NCBI GenBank assembly: GCA_021014325.1
Contig: CM037461.1
Location: forward strand, 5,981,501 to 6,045,500
Length of the DNA stretch: 64,000 nucleotides
From: Plazaster borealis
Lineage: Eukaryota; Echinodermata; Asteroidea; Forcipulatida; Labidiasteridae
Reading direction: 5' to 3'
A program made the position numbers and the translations under genes. Under the pieces are notes generated by a model. The model was not told where the DNA came from, did no database searches, and was given only the letters and a program-made list of their open reading frames with translations. This document shows positions 12,035 to 23,831 of this stretch, piece by piece (the first letter of the stretch is position 1; each line of letters starts with the position of its first letter).

Positions 12035-12535
12035 AGATTTTCCCGGTCAAATTTTAGCGACAAAAGAAGAAGACAAAGTTTCATCAACACGCATCAAATC
12101 CACGCAAGTATCTCTAATTCATTCAATCTAGGGTTTCTTTTCAGCTACTAATGCATTCAATTTTGTTTTCGTGCACACATGATTTCGTTCTTCTTATTCA
12201 GGTTCGTTCCAATCACTATATTTAATTGATATACACATTCAAGATTACATGTTCACTATTCGTCATGTTGAATTGCTACCGCCTATTTACAACACTGATG
12301 AAATTGAATGGCTGGCCAGCATCCTGCTGTTGGCTTGTGCAAAATTGAATGATCTTTGCGACCTAATGAATTTGAATGATCTTAGTTGACCAGTGAATGC
12401 TAAAATGCTGAGATTGAATTCTCCTTATGAGTCTTGAATGCTGATCTAACGGAGCATTTATTTTTAAACGAAATTGAATGCGCCAGATATTAAATTGAAT
12501 TACTTTTTGTAGAAATCAGCGTAGAAAACATATTA
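12035..12535. mobile_element. Foldback-type MITE rich in GAAATTGAATG, copy 1
   Basis: The left half carries CATTCAATTT motifs, the right half the complementary AAATTGAATG motifs, so the element folds on itself. The body parallels 12593-13067 through landmarks such as CTAGGGTTTC, TTTCGTTCTTCTTATTCAG and GACCAGTGAATGCTAAAATG. Confidence 0.65.
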
Positions 12536-12592
12536 CGGGTTACTTCATTGGTTCTGTTAATTACTGAAATCTGCATTTATGTTTGGATAAAT

Positions 12593-13067
12593 AGGTTTTC
12601 TCGGCCAATTTCAGCAAAAATTCATTCAATTTCGTTAACACGCATTCAAATTCACGCATTTCCCCTAATCCACTTCACTGGGGTTTCTTTTTAACTATTA
12701 ATGCCATCAATTTCGTTTTCGTGCCCATGGTTTCGCTTTTCTCATATAAATTCGTTTCAGTCATTCTATTTCATTTATAGGCATTCAAGAACACACTTTG
12801 ACCGTTCTTAAGTTCGATTTCTACTATCTAAAAACTTGATGAAATTGAATGGTTGACCAGCCCTTGCTGGCTTTTGAAATTGAATGCGTCTTGCGGCCTA
12901 ATGACATTGATTGATCTTATTTGCCCAGTGAATGCTTAACTGGTGAAATTGAATTAATCATTTTGACTGTTGAATGCTGATTCAACTGAGCATTAATTTT
13001 GGAGCGAAATTGAATAGGCTGGGTGCTATAAAATTGAATGGACTTTTGTTGAAATTGGCAAGGAAAA
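12593..13067. mobile_element. Foldback-type MITE rich in GAAATTGAATG, copy 2
   Basis: Terminal inverted repeats TTTTCTCGGCCAATTTCAGC and, from the right end, ATTTTCCTTGCCAATTTCAA. Colinear with copy 1 over its full length. Confidence 0.7.
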
Positions 13068-13199
13068 TCTATAATTTAAAACTTTTACTTGTTTCAAACC
13101 CTCCCCAAAGCAAAGATGTACAATAACATTTTGTTTTAAATATTTTATGATAAGCACTATATACGACCCCAGACACTAGAGTAGATATCTTAAAGAAAC

Positions 13200-13336
13200 C
13201 AGGGGTCGATTTCACAAAACTCTTCCTAACTTAGGACTAGTCCTAGGCAATGCTAAAAGATAGGACTGGTCTTAAGTTAAGACCAGTTAAACTTCAGATA
13301 AGACTAGTCTTATCTCTTTGTGAAATCGGCCCCAGG
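13200..13336. mobile_element. Short palindromic MITE
   Basis: Terminal inverted repeats GGGGTCGATTTCACAAA and TTTGTGAAATCGGCCCC. The interior repeats TTAGGACTAGTCCTA-type and GACTAGTCTTA stems, which makes the whole 137 bases self-complementary. Confidence 0.8.
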
Positions 13337-13344
13337 TCCGTTTA

Positions 13345-14160
13345 AAGGCCGATTTTACTTAAAAATTTAGATTTAAATTTTCGAAAAGCTATTTCTATAG
13401 ATTCGAGAAAATTATAAACTTTCATTTGAGATATTGTTAAAAAACAAAAAACAAAAGAATTAGGCCTAATGTTGGGATCCGACATTACCTCACGTCCATC
13501 AGTCATACACACAGTTTGCATGTTACATGTAGTTTGTGCTTTGTCCGTGGCATATTATGCCAAAGTTTGTGTATGTTTTTCGTTCTGTAACAGCTTAATC
13601 TGTCTGAATACGTATAGAGAAAAACATCTTTAATTTAAACAATGTCTTTATGCAAAAATCAGGCAATGCAACAATCAACGGAGACCAACTGAGTGATTAG
13701 GCACCTGCGACGATTTATATTTTCAGGCGGCGATTTGATTTTAGATTTTAGATTTTGTTTTTGCGACAATTTATTTCAATTTTTTTTTTTTAAATTGGCA
13801 CTGTCTGCACATGCGCCGAACAAGAAAAAGAGGGAGACAAAACAGAAGATGGAGAGATGAACTAAAGTTCATAGGGGCATTGCGTAGCAACAGACAGCGC
13901 AGGATAGAGTGAAACGGAGAATTGGTGAAGAGGTTTTCCTCCTACAGTGGAGTGAAGGCTAGACAGACAGATGCGCTGTGACTGTTGTGGGGAACTGTTT
14001 TGGGACTGTTAGACTGGTTCCGCGCCAGCATTGTCATTGTGAGTTTGTATTCATGAGATGGGAATCAGAGTGTCACGGCGACTTTGTTAGGAGGCGCCCC
14101 CTTTTTTAACTAATTTTTGTATTTGTCGGCTACTATTTTTGTATTTGCCGACGACCTTTT
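13345..14160. other. Non-coding stretch upstream of the transporter gene
   Basis: Low-complexity GATTTTAGATTTTAGATTTT near 13735-13760 and A/T runs. No gene recognised. Confidence 0.45.
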
Positions 14161-14164
14161 TTAG

Positions 14165-14795
14165 CCCTTAAAACCAAGATTCATTCAATGTCGCAAAAGC
14201 CAGCATTTCGTTTTTCTCATTCAGATTCGTTTCAGTCATTCTTTTTCATTTTTTAAAGGCATTCAGACTACACTTTGACCATTCCTAAGTTGAATTTCTA
14301 CTACCTATTTACACGTGATGAAATTGAATGGTAGCTCTTGCAGCTGGCTTTAACGAAATTTAATGAGTCTCGCGGCCTGATGAATTTGAATGATCTTATT
14401 TGACCAGTGAATGCTAAACTGTTGAAATGGAATTACTCCTTTTGACTGTTGAATGCTGATTCAACGGAGCATTCATTTTCAAGGCGCATTCAATTTCGAA
14501 AAAGCCAGCAGCAAGGGCTTGTCAACCATTCAATTTCATCAAGTCTAAGTAGTAGAAATTCATCTTAAGAATGGTCAAAGTGTAGTCTTGAATGCCAATA
14601 AATGAAATAGAATGACTGCAACGAATCTGAATTAGAAAAAAAACGATATCCTGTGTGCACGACAACGAAATTGAATGAATTAATAGCCAAAATGAAACCC
14701 TAGTTTGAGTGGATTAAGGGAAAGTGCGTGAACTTGAATGCATGTTAATAATTTTATTTTGCTGAAATAGGCGGGAAAACTTTGAATAAAAATTG
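14165..14795. mobile_element. Two head-to-head partial copies of the GAAATTGAATG MITE, ending about 50 bases before the transporter ATG
   Basis: A forward partial copy (about 14165-14485) meets an inverted partial copy (about 14480-14795): TTCATTCAATTTCGTT-type sequence reads in opposite directions in the two. The inverted copy ends with CTGAAATAGGCGGGAAAAC, the family terminus. The pair would fold as a hairpin of about 300 bp. Confidence 0.65.
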
Positions 14796-14848
14796 AAACA
14801 AGTTTGCTTTAATTTCAGTTCTAACTGCAGCAAAATCAGTCATCAAAG

Positions 14849-15824
14849 ATGCCTCCACCATCTCAAGAGAAAGAAAGGGCTGAAGCCAAGTTCCCGCGAA
14901 TTACAGTCGAGCCAATAGTTCTGCTTTTTTTCGTGTCCTACAGTATGATAGTCACTCTTCGTACAGAATACGTCACGCTCCGAGTTTCAAACGGACTCGA
15001 TGACACAAAGGGTTCCCGTGCCGCCGTCCTGGGATTGGACGAAACTCTGTGCCTCCACCACCACAGCAACCAATCAGTAAGCGATCTATATTCGGAGACC
15101 CAATCACGGGCGTCCTTCTGGCTGCTCCTGTTAAATCTATTCCAGGTTGTGCCGTCAATTCTGAGCGCGCCTCTAATTGGCATGTGGAGCGATTTAGGGG
15201 GTCGGAAACGTGCCATGGTGATCCCGATCATCGGCTATCTGATTGGCTCGTTGGTTTGGATCTATGTGACGTATACGAATTCAAATCTTTGGTATCTCCT
15301 ATTGGCCGAGTTCTTCTTGGGAATCACTGGGGATTTCTCGGCTCTGCTTGCCGTATGCAATGCATACCTAGCGGATATAACAACAGAGCGTGAGCGGACG
15401 TTCCGACTCATCATGGTCGGGATCACAGTCGAGCTCGGCACCGGTGCATCTCAAATATTCCTCGGGTACTGGGTCGTCCGGCAAGGCTTCGGCGTCCCCT
15501 TCTGGTTCATCGTTGCCTCCATGCTAGCTAGCCTCCTCTACATCTCCTTCCTTATGAAAGAATCTCGCAAGAGTACGGGCGGCTTAAACGACCTGGAGCT
15601 GTTTAACAATCGCCTCCTTGATGATATCTATGGAATGTTTATGCGGTACAGCAAAGATCACCGTCGACAACTGGTTTTGTTCATGACCGTTCTGGGCCTC
15701 CATATGATGATTCTGTATACAGCGTTCTTGCTGGTTCTGTTGTATGTACTTAGCCCGCCCCTCTGTTGGACGTCTATAACAGTGGGATATTACGTGGCGT
15801 CGGCTCTCCTGCTCGGATCTATAG
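14849..15824 (+). CDS. SLC46-like gene, coding exon 1
   Basis: Starts at an ATG followed by a proline-rich cytosolic leader and an MFS N-terminal half. Donor GTAAAC follows 15824 and the exon ends with one nucleotide of a glycine codon. Reading on past the donor gives only four more residues before a stop. Confidence 0.92.
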
Positions 15825-18800
15825 GTAAACTACTTTGAATTTTGCTGAAAACAGTATTGAGTGTACGGAGCTCTGGAGGTGCCATTCAACTTGTTGAGAT
15901 CCTCAGATAATGCAGGATGATGACATCATAAACGTAAGATGTCGACATCCTGAGATTATTTACCTCGGGATGACGACATCCTGAAAGTAGGATGTTGTCT
16001 TCTCAAGATAATCTTCTCGGCATTTTCAAGATGTTATCATCCCATGATGAATTATCTCGGGAAGTCGACATCCTACGTTTCAGAATGTCGTCATCCCGAG
16101 ATAATTTATATCGGGAAGTTGACATCTTAAGGCCAAGTGGTACGAGGCAATTTACAGGCAACCAGTTCCAGGCAATCTCCAAGAGGAAAAAGCATTCACA
16201 CGTTAATTTACAAATACTTTTCTTAGCACAGTATTGATAGTGTTAGAAAAATGTATGTGGTACTTCAAAGTATTCCCTTTTGCATGCAGTGTTGTTGGTG
16301 GCTGCTTCCAAGTTGCCTGTAAAAATTGCCATGTGTGACAGGGCCTTACTTGCATGATGACGACATCCTAAGGTGAAATATCGTTTAGACGACATCGTAC
16401 TTTAGGATGTCGTCATTCCGAGATAAATCATCTCAGGGTGTCGTCATCTTACGTTTACGATGTCATCATCCTGCAGTAAATTGTATCGGGATCTCAACAT
16501 GTCAGATGGCACTTCCAGAGCTCCGTATGAATGGGATCAAAGCCTGCATCAAATTGTGTAGAGCCAACAATTAGAGTTGCGTGAGTCCTTATGTTAAAGC
16601 AAACCCGTGTACGTTGTTCTTCTGAAACACTATAAACTGTAGGCTACTTAGAATGGCTCAATGAAATCTGCCTTAAACACATATTTTATTTGTTGTTTCA
16701 ATTTAATTTTAAAGAAGACTGGGAACTCTAGATGGCCGCAGACCTACCAAGTAATTTTCTGTGGTATACTTAATTTTGAGTATGCAGACACTTCCCGGTA
16801 CGCAGAAGTTATCAGGGCCCAATTCCATATTATTTGCTATCCGCAGAATTCTGCGCTTACGTATCATGTGCTATAAGGGCTCCGTCAGCGCAGAACTCCG
16901 CGGAAAGCAGAGCCATGAAATTGGGCCCTGTAAAGCTGATTGAGAGAGTTGCAACAACTTGCAATTAGAAGCCGTTTTTGGTCAAAAGAAAAACCTCTTG
17001 TGCACACACACACAGGGTGCCAGAATAGACTGCATATTTTGGTTGTGCTACATTTGGACAGAAATGGCGTCCAGTAAACACAAGACCAAAGAAAATTGAT
17101 CCCTTCCAATACACAACTGTAAAATCTGCTGCCACCTAGCGTCCACAAAGGTCTCCCATTTTAACTGGTTACCTCTGCATGCGTTTCAGGAACCTTGCTT
17201 GGCGGGAAAATATTCAACATGTGCGTGGACGATCTAGGAGTAATTCAGCTTGGATCGGTTTCCTTCGCTGCCAGCCTCATCCTAATTGCGTTCAGTAGGA
17301 CGACAACTGTTCTCTTCATCGGTAAGTGTTCAACTGAGTGATGTCTGTTATGATAAACAGCTTGTTGCAATTATAAGACCGCCCTCAAGAGGATGTGTAT
17401 GGCAAGAGTATGTTGGGTAGGCGGCCATGTTTTAATGCCCATGTTTTACGAGCTACAGTAATACAAGTATATAATCTGATTTCAATCTTCAACCATCTGC
17501 CCTTAAAAATTATTACAATGTCTATAGTTATTGTCGGCTGTCACACAAAAGTTAGTCTTGGCCCAAGGCGTCAGTGATCGATACTTGAGTGTGTAAACAA
17601 TACGAGCGTAAAAACACAATCCAGTGGTCTCGACACTATCCGGTATCAATCACTAAACGTCTTTGGTCAATACTAGACAGAAGGCTATTCTACTGGATAT
17701 GCTTAGTGTAACATTCTTCCCAACATAAATGCAATATTTTGTGGCTTGTGGCTATAATTTTGTGAAAAACTTTTACAAAATGTTTGGTTGAACAAAGACT
17801 AATTGACTTGATACCTGAAACCTCTGGATTAACGTGCCGGCGCTCTACCAACTGAGCTATCTAGCCCTATTCTCCCTATTTTGTTAGTATCTTTGTTTGA
17901 TATGCCAGTCAGAAGCCATTAAACCTGTAACCCCGTATAGCATTGGATCACACCAGTCAGTTTTCCTTGTGGCTTATTACTTGACTTTTGCAAAACTTTA
18001 CCTTGCAAGTTGATAGAATTGCTTGTTTTCACTATGCTACATTTGCACTGTAATAATTATTTTGTACGTTGCAGCTGGGCTTTCCGGTTCGTTCCGGTTT
18101 TTGGTTTCTCCCGCGGTTCGTTCCAGATTATCCAAGCTTGTAGATGAAGAAGATCAAGGTAAAAGTTTATTCTGTACAGGACAAATTCTGCCGGTTGAGT
18201 TTTCAGAGGATGTTCGTTACTTTACAGCTCATTTTATGGCACAGGCATCACTCAAAATACTGCTCATTTTGAACCGGATTAACTACGGCCTGTCGGTGCA
18301 TGATAGTCGTGGTTCAATTGTTCCTGGTGTGGCAGGAGATTCTGTCCTCCAAGAGATTCTGTCTACATACAGCAAATTCTGTAGACATTTCGTCTGATAG
18401 CGCCCTTTTTTGAATCGACTTCTTTCAGAAAGGAAAAAAACACACCGGTGGACTAAATCCCCGTGACACCAGCATGGTATAAACATGTGAATAATTTTTA
18501 CGCGCTATGAAGCTCGCCCTCATGTGACAAATCTGAGCCAATCAAGCTGGAGTCTAACCTCGGTGACAGAATACATTGGTCTAGTAAAACCATTACACAA
18601 TATGGATGCATGGTTGTAAAATGAATGTAGAAATCTGTATATTGTCATAACTTTTACACGAATTTGAGGTGTACATTCGTATATATCATTTTGTTACGGG
18701 CCATATAATTATCTGGTTATCAACCAGTAAAATTGTAAAACATTAACTCTGCGTGACACCATAAAAAAAATCACAATCGGACACCATCATTGACTCATTG

Positions 18801-20978
18801 AGTAACAGTTAGATTTTAGCGTGTAATACATTTTTGTTGAGAACCAAATCACTTTTAAATCGCCCAAAGCATTATTATATAGACCCTTTTGACTCAATAC
18901 AACCAATTCAAGCAAAATTTATGTTAAGATGAGTCCACATGTGTCTCTTTGTAGAGTTTATACCATTTTACCTATTAGTACCAATGCTGAGTAATTGCTG
19001 TACAATTCCTATGGGAATTCCTGAAGAGCTGGTCATTGGTGGATTTTTGTGAGTGAAAAAAAAACCACGAATGGTAACAAGACAATTGGCATGCTATTTG
19101 GCTAGGTGTAAATGTTGAACTTGGAAAAAATTTAATTATTTTTTTTTTTTTGGCAGAGTACCGACTTTTGAATTAAAAACTGACACTCAATAAATGAGCG
19201 ATGGCATCATGCATTACGTAATCAATCTTTTCAATGATTCTATTGTTTAGGTGCGATGTTCTCATTGGCCAGCAGTGTCGAGAGTATCGGCCATTTGATT
19301 GGTCCACTTTTATTCAACGTGTTGTACAGTTTTACAACGTACCACTTCCAAGGGACAACCTTTCTTGTGATGGCGTCTATGTACGCGCCTATTTGCATAA
19401 TGACAGGGTAAATGCCAACGATTTCTTCACCATGTGGACTAATAGCCCATAATATGCACAAAATATACCGCAATGCATCTTGGGAAACTGAGTAGGCCCT
19501 GCTGTTAAACATTAAATCAAGAATCTTAGATGGACGCCATGCTTTAGTTTACATGTAAATATGCCAGGTTTTATAGTTGTGTACCGCATTGCTTCAAAAT
19601 CAACCCCATGATGGTTGCCGGTTTTGCTTGGACTTGGTTTCACCCAGAATCCTTTGCGCGCCGATCATGCGCATTGAGACATGTAAAATTGGCTATTGTA
19701 GGTTGATACTATAGAGAGTCACATAATTAAACATTTTAAATGTTCATGCCGTTTTCTACCAATGTGTTCGTTGCAGACACATTTGAACATTTTGTTTGGT
19801 GTTGATTTAAACTACTCGAAAAAATAATGATCATTTCAATCTTTGAGAAGCACTGCAGCTCCGATTTCTGAGGGTTGGTTTCCGTTAACAATGTTGCGGC
19901 CAGATGTGCCATTTTCTACTACTTATTGCCGTTAGTCATTGTGTTCGACACATGTGTGTTCGACACAAATGTGGGCAGACACATTTGGATTTTGTGTGTG
20001 TATAGTTCCACCCCCCCCCCAAAAAAAAAAAAAAAATGTATATATATATATATGATTTTGGGTTGAACAAAGAAAAATTGACTAGAGTGGGATTTGAACC
20101 AACGACCTCCGGTTTAACGTGCCGGCGCTCAACCAACTGAGCTATCTAGCCCTATGTTGGCGGTCTCCCTATTTTGTCAATATCTTTGTTCGGGGGGTGC
20201 CAGTCAGAAAGCCATTCAACCGCAAACTGCCGTGTAGCCAGAGATCACACCCATACGATACAACCTGGGAAGCGGCAGCCGGGGATCACCTTAAGGGGAT
20301 GCGACTTTTTTATATATATCATATATCAAGTAATGGACCACAAGGGAAACTGACTGGGTAAATATTAAATGATTTTGGGTTGAACAAAGAAAAATTGACT
20401 AGAGTGGGATTTAAACCAACGACCTCCGGTTTAACGTGCCGGCGCTCTACCAACTGAGCTATCTAGCCCTATGTTGGCGGTCTCCCTATTTTGTCAATAT
20501 CTTTGTTCGGGGGGTATATTATATATATAATATAATAGTAACAATGACAAACTTATAATGCGCAGAAATATCGACCCTTAGAGTGCTCAAGGCGCCTACA
20601 AGAGTACAATACAAAAACCTAGCTACATACGTGGAAAGCAGACGTATTTCTCTGTCTTTTTGCGTGATGGATTGATACAAATACATGATAAGATTTGACA
20701 AATTAATGTTGGGTTTCTTTCGAAAAGTTATTTTAAAACTGTCACCTTTAAGTTTGTGTTTGAGTTTGGTACTGGAATTTTTTTATAGTTTTGAAAGTAG
20801 TTGTTGAATAAAATACATGATAATAATTATAAACATTTTCATCGTAATTTGGTTCTTCTGTTTTAATCTTCTTCTTTTTTCTTACAGATACTATCAGTGG
20901 CGAGGCTGGAGGTCTCGTTTGCTAAACTTCCATGAAGACCCAATGCAACCGGATACAGAAAAACTAATTACACCATAA
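14849..20978 (+). CDS. SLC46-family (proton-coupled folate transporter-like) MFS transporter, 5 coding exons
   Basis: Coding exons 14849-15824, 17190-17321, 18075-18158, 19251-19407 and 20888-20978 join in frame (1,440 nt, 479 aa), each intron with GT and AG ends. Exon 1 (residues 1-325) holds the cytosolic N-terminus, TM1 (about 22-37), an extracellular loop with an N-x-S site (N74), and TM2-TM7. MFS motif A lies between TM2 and TM3 (residues 111-123; D115, G118, R119). Exons 2-5 supply the remaining C-terminal membrane segments; exon 3 ends in a segment rich in S, R, K and acidic residues (RSRLSKLVDEEDQG) that is typical of SLC46 proteins. Length matches the family (about 450-480 aa). SLC46 members are H+-coupled importers of folates or muropeptides at plasma or lysosomal membranes; substrate here cannot be told. 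A possible 3' splice site at about 14818 suggests a 5'UTR intron. Which SLC46 subtype it is remains open. Confidence 0.9.
15864..16527. mobile_element. TIR element with internal GATGTCGACATC palindromes (transporter intron 1)
   Basis: Termini TACGGAGCTCTGGAGGTGCC and, from the other end, TACGGAGCTCTGGAAGTGCC, with TTGTTGAGATC / GATCTCAACATG just inside. The terminal TA could be a Tc1/mariner-type target duplication (inference). Inside are repeats of GATGACGACATCCT and GATGTCGACATCCT in both orientations plus CTCGGGATAA-type spacers, and a second inner inverted repeat (GGCAATTTACAGGCAAC at 16147 against GTTGCCTGTAAAAATTGCC at 16311). Confidence 0.75.
16813..16930. mobile_element. Short MITE with GGGCCCAATT termini (transporter intron 1)
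   Basis: CAGGGCCCAATTCCAT on the left and ATGAAATTGGGCCCTG on the right, 118 bases in all. It sits inside a decayed copy of the 63795-type element, whose ends lie near 16725 and 17140. Related larger elements occur in RSPH14 introns. Confidence 0.75.
17190..17321 (+). CDS. SLC46-like gene, coding exon 2
   Basis: Acceptor GCGTTTCAG precedes it and donor GTAAGT follows. Encodes residues 326-369, beginning GTLLGGKIFN and running into a hydrophobic segment (LGSVSFAASLILIAF). Phase enters with two nucleotides and leaves with one, matching both neighbours. Confidence 0.9.
17785..17985 (-). mobile_element. tRNA-derived SINE fragment (transporter intron 2)
   Basis: The minus strand contains AGGGCTAGATAGCTCAGTTG, the A-box part of a tRNA-like head, then GTAGAGCGCCGGCACGTTAA. 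The B-box end is decayed. The body (CTCCCTATTTTGTTAGTATC, plus-strand sense) matches the SINEs at 20060 and 51465. Confidence 0.7.
18075..18158 (+). CDS. SLC46-like gene, coding exon 3
   Basis: Acceptor TACGTTGCAG, donor GTAAAA. Encodes residues 370-397, ending in SRLSKLVDEEDQ, a loop conserved in SLC46 transporters (family members read approximately SKLV-[DE]-x-x-[ED]-Q-G here). Confidence 0.9.
19251..19407 (+). CDS. SLC46-like gene, coding exon 4
   Basis: Acceptor ATTGTTTAG, donor GTAAAT. Encodes residues 398-449, with the SLC46-typical GAMFSLASSVESIGHLIGP stretch in a late membrane segment followed by another hydrophobic helix. Leaves with two nucleotides of a glycine codon. Confidence 0.9.
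20058..20358 (-). mobile_element. tRNA-derived SINE (Asn-like head), transporter intron 4
   Basis: On the minus strand the head reads GGCTAGATAGCTCAGTTGG..., a 7-bp acceptor stem pairing with TCTAGTC, A and B boxes (GGTTCAAATCC), and a GTT in the anticodon position. The loop lacks U33 and stems carry mismatches, so it is a pseudo-tRNA head. Body continues to about 20358. Confidence 0.8.
20371..20517 (-). mobile_element. Second, truncated copy of the same SINE
   Basis: Near-identical to the first 150 bases of the preceding copy, in the same orientation and only a few bases away. This points to a tandem duplication or to insertion next to a pre-existing copy. Confidence 0.8.
20888..20978 (+). 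CDS. SLC46-like gene, last coding exon
   Basis: Acceptor TTTTTTCTTACAG after a pyrimidine tract. Encodes a 30-residue cytosolic tail starting GYYQWRGWRS and ending in a TAA at 20976-20978. No canonical AATAAA lies close downstream, so the transcript end is not placed. Confidence 0.85.
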
Positions 20979-21162
20979 ACCCTTCCACAATTCTTATAAA
21001 GCTGAACAATTTGAATATTCATGTCAGAAATGACGTCAGGTGAATGGGAGGAGCAGTTGACGTGCAGCTAATTAAGTTGATCCAACCAATTGAAACATTA
21101 TTTAAACAATGTAAACGGTTTTAAGATGCCCATCTGGTCCTGTGATAACCGGGTATTTACTA

Positions 21163-21351
21163 TAGTCTTGATGCAAGACCTTCTCGTTTTGATTTGGTAC
21201 ATTTCTTTCCGCGAGAGGGCGCTATTATCAACGAATCGCTCTCACAAGACCCGCCCACGAAAAGTTCATGTTGAGGAGAGCGGTTCGATGATGATAGCGC
21301 CCTCTCGCGGGAAAAACTGTGACAAATCGAGAAGGTCCTGCGCCAAGACTA
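21163..21351. mobile_element. Palindromic MITE, TAGTCTTG-terminus family
   Basis: Arms of about 85 bases: TAGTCTTGATGCAAGACCTT on the left against CTAGTCTTGGCGCAGGACCT from the right, continuing through GAGAGGGCGCTATTATCA / TGATGATAGCGCCCTCTC. Shares its first bases with the 25133-25398 element. ATTTACT occurs next to both ends. Confidence 0.8.
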
Positions 21352-21359
21352 GGGATTTA

Positions 21360-22750
21360 CTGACAGTTTTTAAAATGTAGAAAAACTGGTTTAACAAAAT
21401 ACCGTGGGAATATTTGTCAGGAGCTGTATTGTGCATAAACAGGAATCCACGGTTTAACTGTTGCATTGAACTATGTGAAAGCAATAGTAATAGTGGCTAT
21501 TATATATTTATTTTTTCAAATAGACCTTTCTAGTGAAATTATGTAAAGCGCACAACGTGCATGCGCACTAATACTATTGGTTGGCCAAATGAGGGATATT
21601 CGCACCTTCAATGGTTACGTGACGCAAACGCGTTTGTGCATCATGCCTGGTGCACAACTCTACCGTAGTTTACGACTCTCCCCAAAGTCTGCCGTAGTGT
21701 CTGTACGCACGACGAATGTAATTAGCATTATTTCACGGGGAAGGCTATTTATTTTTAAAGGGGATCATAAGAGAATATTAGAGGTTCATTGTTTGAGGGT
21801 GTACCTTACAATATATGTACAATATTATATAAGATGAAAAAAACCTTCTCGATCATATATCTCACGGTAGACGTCATCATCACCATGGTGACGCCTGTGC
21901 CCGTACAACGCAAAGGGCGTTGCTCGGTGATTTCATCAAAATGTATGTTCGGCTGAGTGGCTTGGTAAAGCTGATTCAAGCAATACCAACCATCCTCAGA
22001 TCATCAGAAAGGTACTATTGATAGGTTCGCATAGTGCGCCACCTCTATACGATATAGTTGTGTAGGTTGGTTGTTTTTGTCCATGGGTATGAGAGCGGAC
22101 TTCACACCTAGTTGCGTGTCCAATCAGTTGTAGGCGTTATTTGCAAGCCGTTGTTGATGCTGGTGGGAATTGCTTTGGCGATAAAGTTCACCATTTGTAA
22201 ACGCACCAGGGTATCTGATATTCAGTGCGTATCAGTAGGAAAGCTCGATGTGACGCTTCGATTGTATTCTCGAGCGTGTCCATTAGCGTCCAGAAAAATA
22301 AAAGTAATTTTAAATACAATAAATTGAACATTAAGTCTATATTTGTCACTTTTTAATAATACACTGGTTTATTGTCTCTTTAATACCCCCATCGTAATAA
22401 CAGTGAAATAGTCAACCAATTATGAGTCGATATTGAATATAACGTAGACCATGTAACCCTTGTTTACAAAAAGAGTGACCTCATACATTTCACGTCATTT
22501 CTTGGCAGGCGAGATACTACACTGGTCATGGAAATCTTCCATTTGGTGTCATAATTGCTGACAAACAGGAGTTATACAAATAACAGCCGGACAAGTTTTA
22601 AGATGTTCCCTCTTTTTTGATATCAAAAGTTGATAAAAATCAGATGCAATCGGTAGAAAAAATATAAGATTTATTGTGTTCTTTCACAAGGCTGTGTACA
22701 CTACAACTCGTGCCTGCAGGAAGTACAGGCTCTGTGTTGTAAACATGTAA
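21360..22750. other. Intergenic stretch, no gene recognised
   Basis: No supportable reading frame or repeat in this stretch downstream of the transporter gene. An AATAAA at about 22296 is too far from the last exon to be assigned. Confidence 0.45.
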
Positions 22751-22759
22751 TATCACAGG

Positions 22760-22802
22760 TTGCATGGTCTATAGACCATGTGACCTCTGACGTCATTCGA
22801 AA
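22760..22802. repeat. Perfect palindrome next to a CRE-like site
   Basis: CATGGTCTATAGACCATG (18 bases) at about 22764-22781, followed by a TGACGTCAT near 22787. Function unknown. Confidence 0.5.
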
Positions 22803-22859
22803 ATCATAACATAATGCGCGCGCATGTCGTCGGGCAAAACCTTTGTGTACTGACAGCTA

Positions 22860-23436
22860 GCTATAAAGGACACGCAATGTTACCATGAGTACGCGTCTTT
22901 TTGCCCGGCGGAAACATGACTTTTGTCCACATAGGGCGGTTTGAATGTAAACAGAGGTCACATCCTCTATAGATACCCGGTACAATAACATCTAGTCGTT
23001 GTGGATGGATGAGAATTCGGGTTGTTATTTCAAAATGGTATTTATTGGTTATTACAGAACTTTGTTCAAATATTGAAGATTGTACTTCACATGGAAGGCA
23101 AAACACCACAATCAGAGTCTTAATGTTTGGACTCTAGGTTACCATGGTGATAGACCTTGAGAGAGGATCCTCATTGGGTGACCCAATGGAGTGAACGTTT
23201 TGGATACTGTACTTTAACGTCTTGATAGATGGAATTGACTAAGAATGAAATATTGTGACTAATTCAGTTCATTAATTGATTCTTTCTTTTGTACGAATTA
23301 TAATTTCTTACTTTATTGTTTCTCGGCATCACCTGACCACGCCCACAATGTAACCACTTTAAAGTGTATTTTAAAAAGTGAACGGTTTATACTTTGTGCA
23401 ATCTAAACACTACAGTGATAATACGATTCAATAGAT
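22860..23436. other. Intergenic stretch, nothing recognised
   Basis: No gene or repeat could be supported here. Confidence 0.4.
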
Positions 23437-23440
23437 TTAA

Positions 23441-23831
23441 AGGGATTGTATACGTTTGGTAATTGGAACCCTACAGTTTGTTTCAATTCATTAAAGTTGT
23501 AGATATTCAATACAACTAACCTGTGTAAAATTTATAACAAAAGGCGGCAGCGTTAATGAGATATTGCCGGAAATCTGGAGCAGTTATGTCCACGCAGGAA
23601 GAAAATCTGCGATTGGAAAACACAATCTGAGAAACTTTACTGCAGTAACGCTTCTCAGATTCAAACTTTGGGGAATAAAAAGTGATATCTTTTTCCATAA
23701 ACCGCAGTACTTCGAAGTGAAAAGTTTATAAAAATGCATTATATATACTATCCAAAGCTGCAGTATTTCTTACCAAGTAAGTTTTTATTGCCATTAATTT
23801 TCAGAGTCATTACCAAACGTATACAGACCCT
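23441..23831. mobile_element. TTAA-flanked MITE
   Basis: Perfect TTAA on both sides (23437-23440, 23832-23835). Termini AGGGATTGTATACGTTTGG and, from the right end, AGGGTCTGTATACGTTTGG; the repeat continues as TAATGACTC-like sequence. Confidence 0.85.

Noticed and set aside
18023..18397. 124-codon frame containing exon 3 of the transporter
   Set aside because: Only 18075-18158 fits the SLC46 family and has splice sites; the rest is intron read-through.
20080..20155. Functional tRNA-Asn gene on the minus strand
   Set aside because: Stem mismatches, no U33, and several copies that all continue into the same non-tRNA body: a SINE head.
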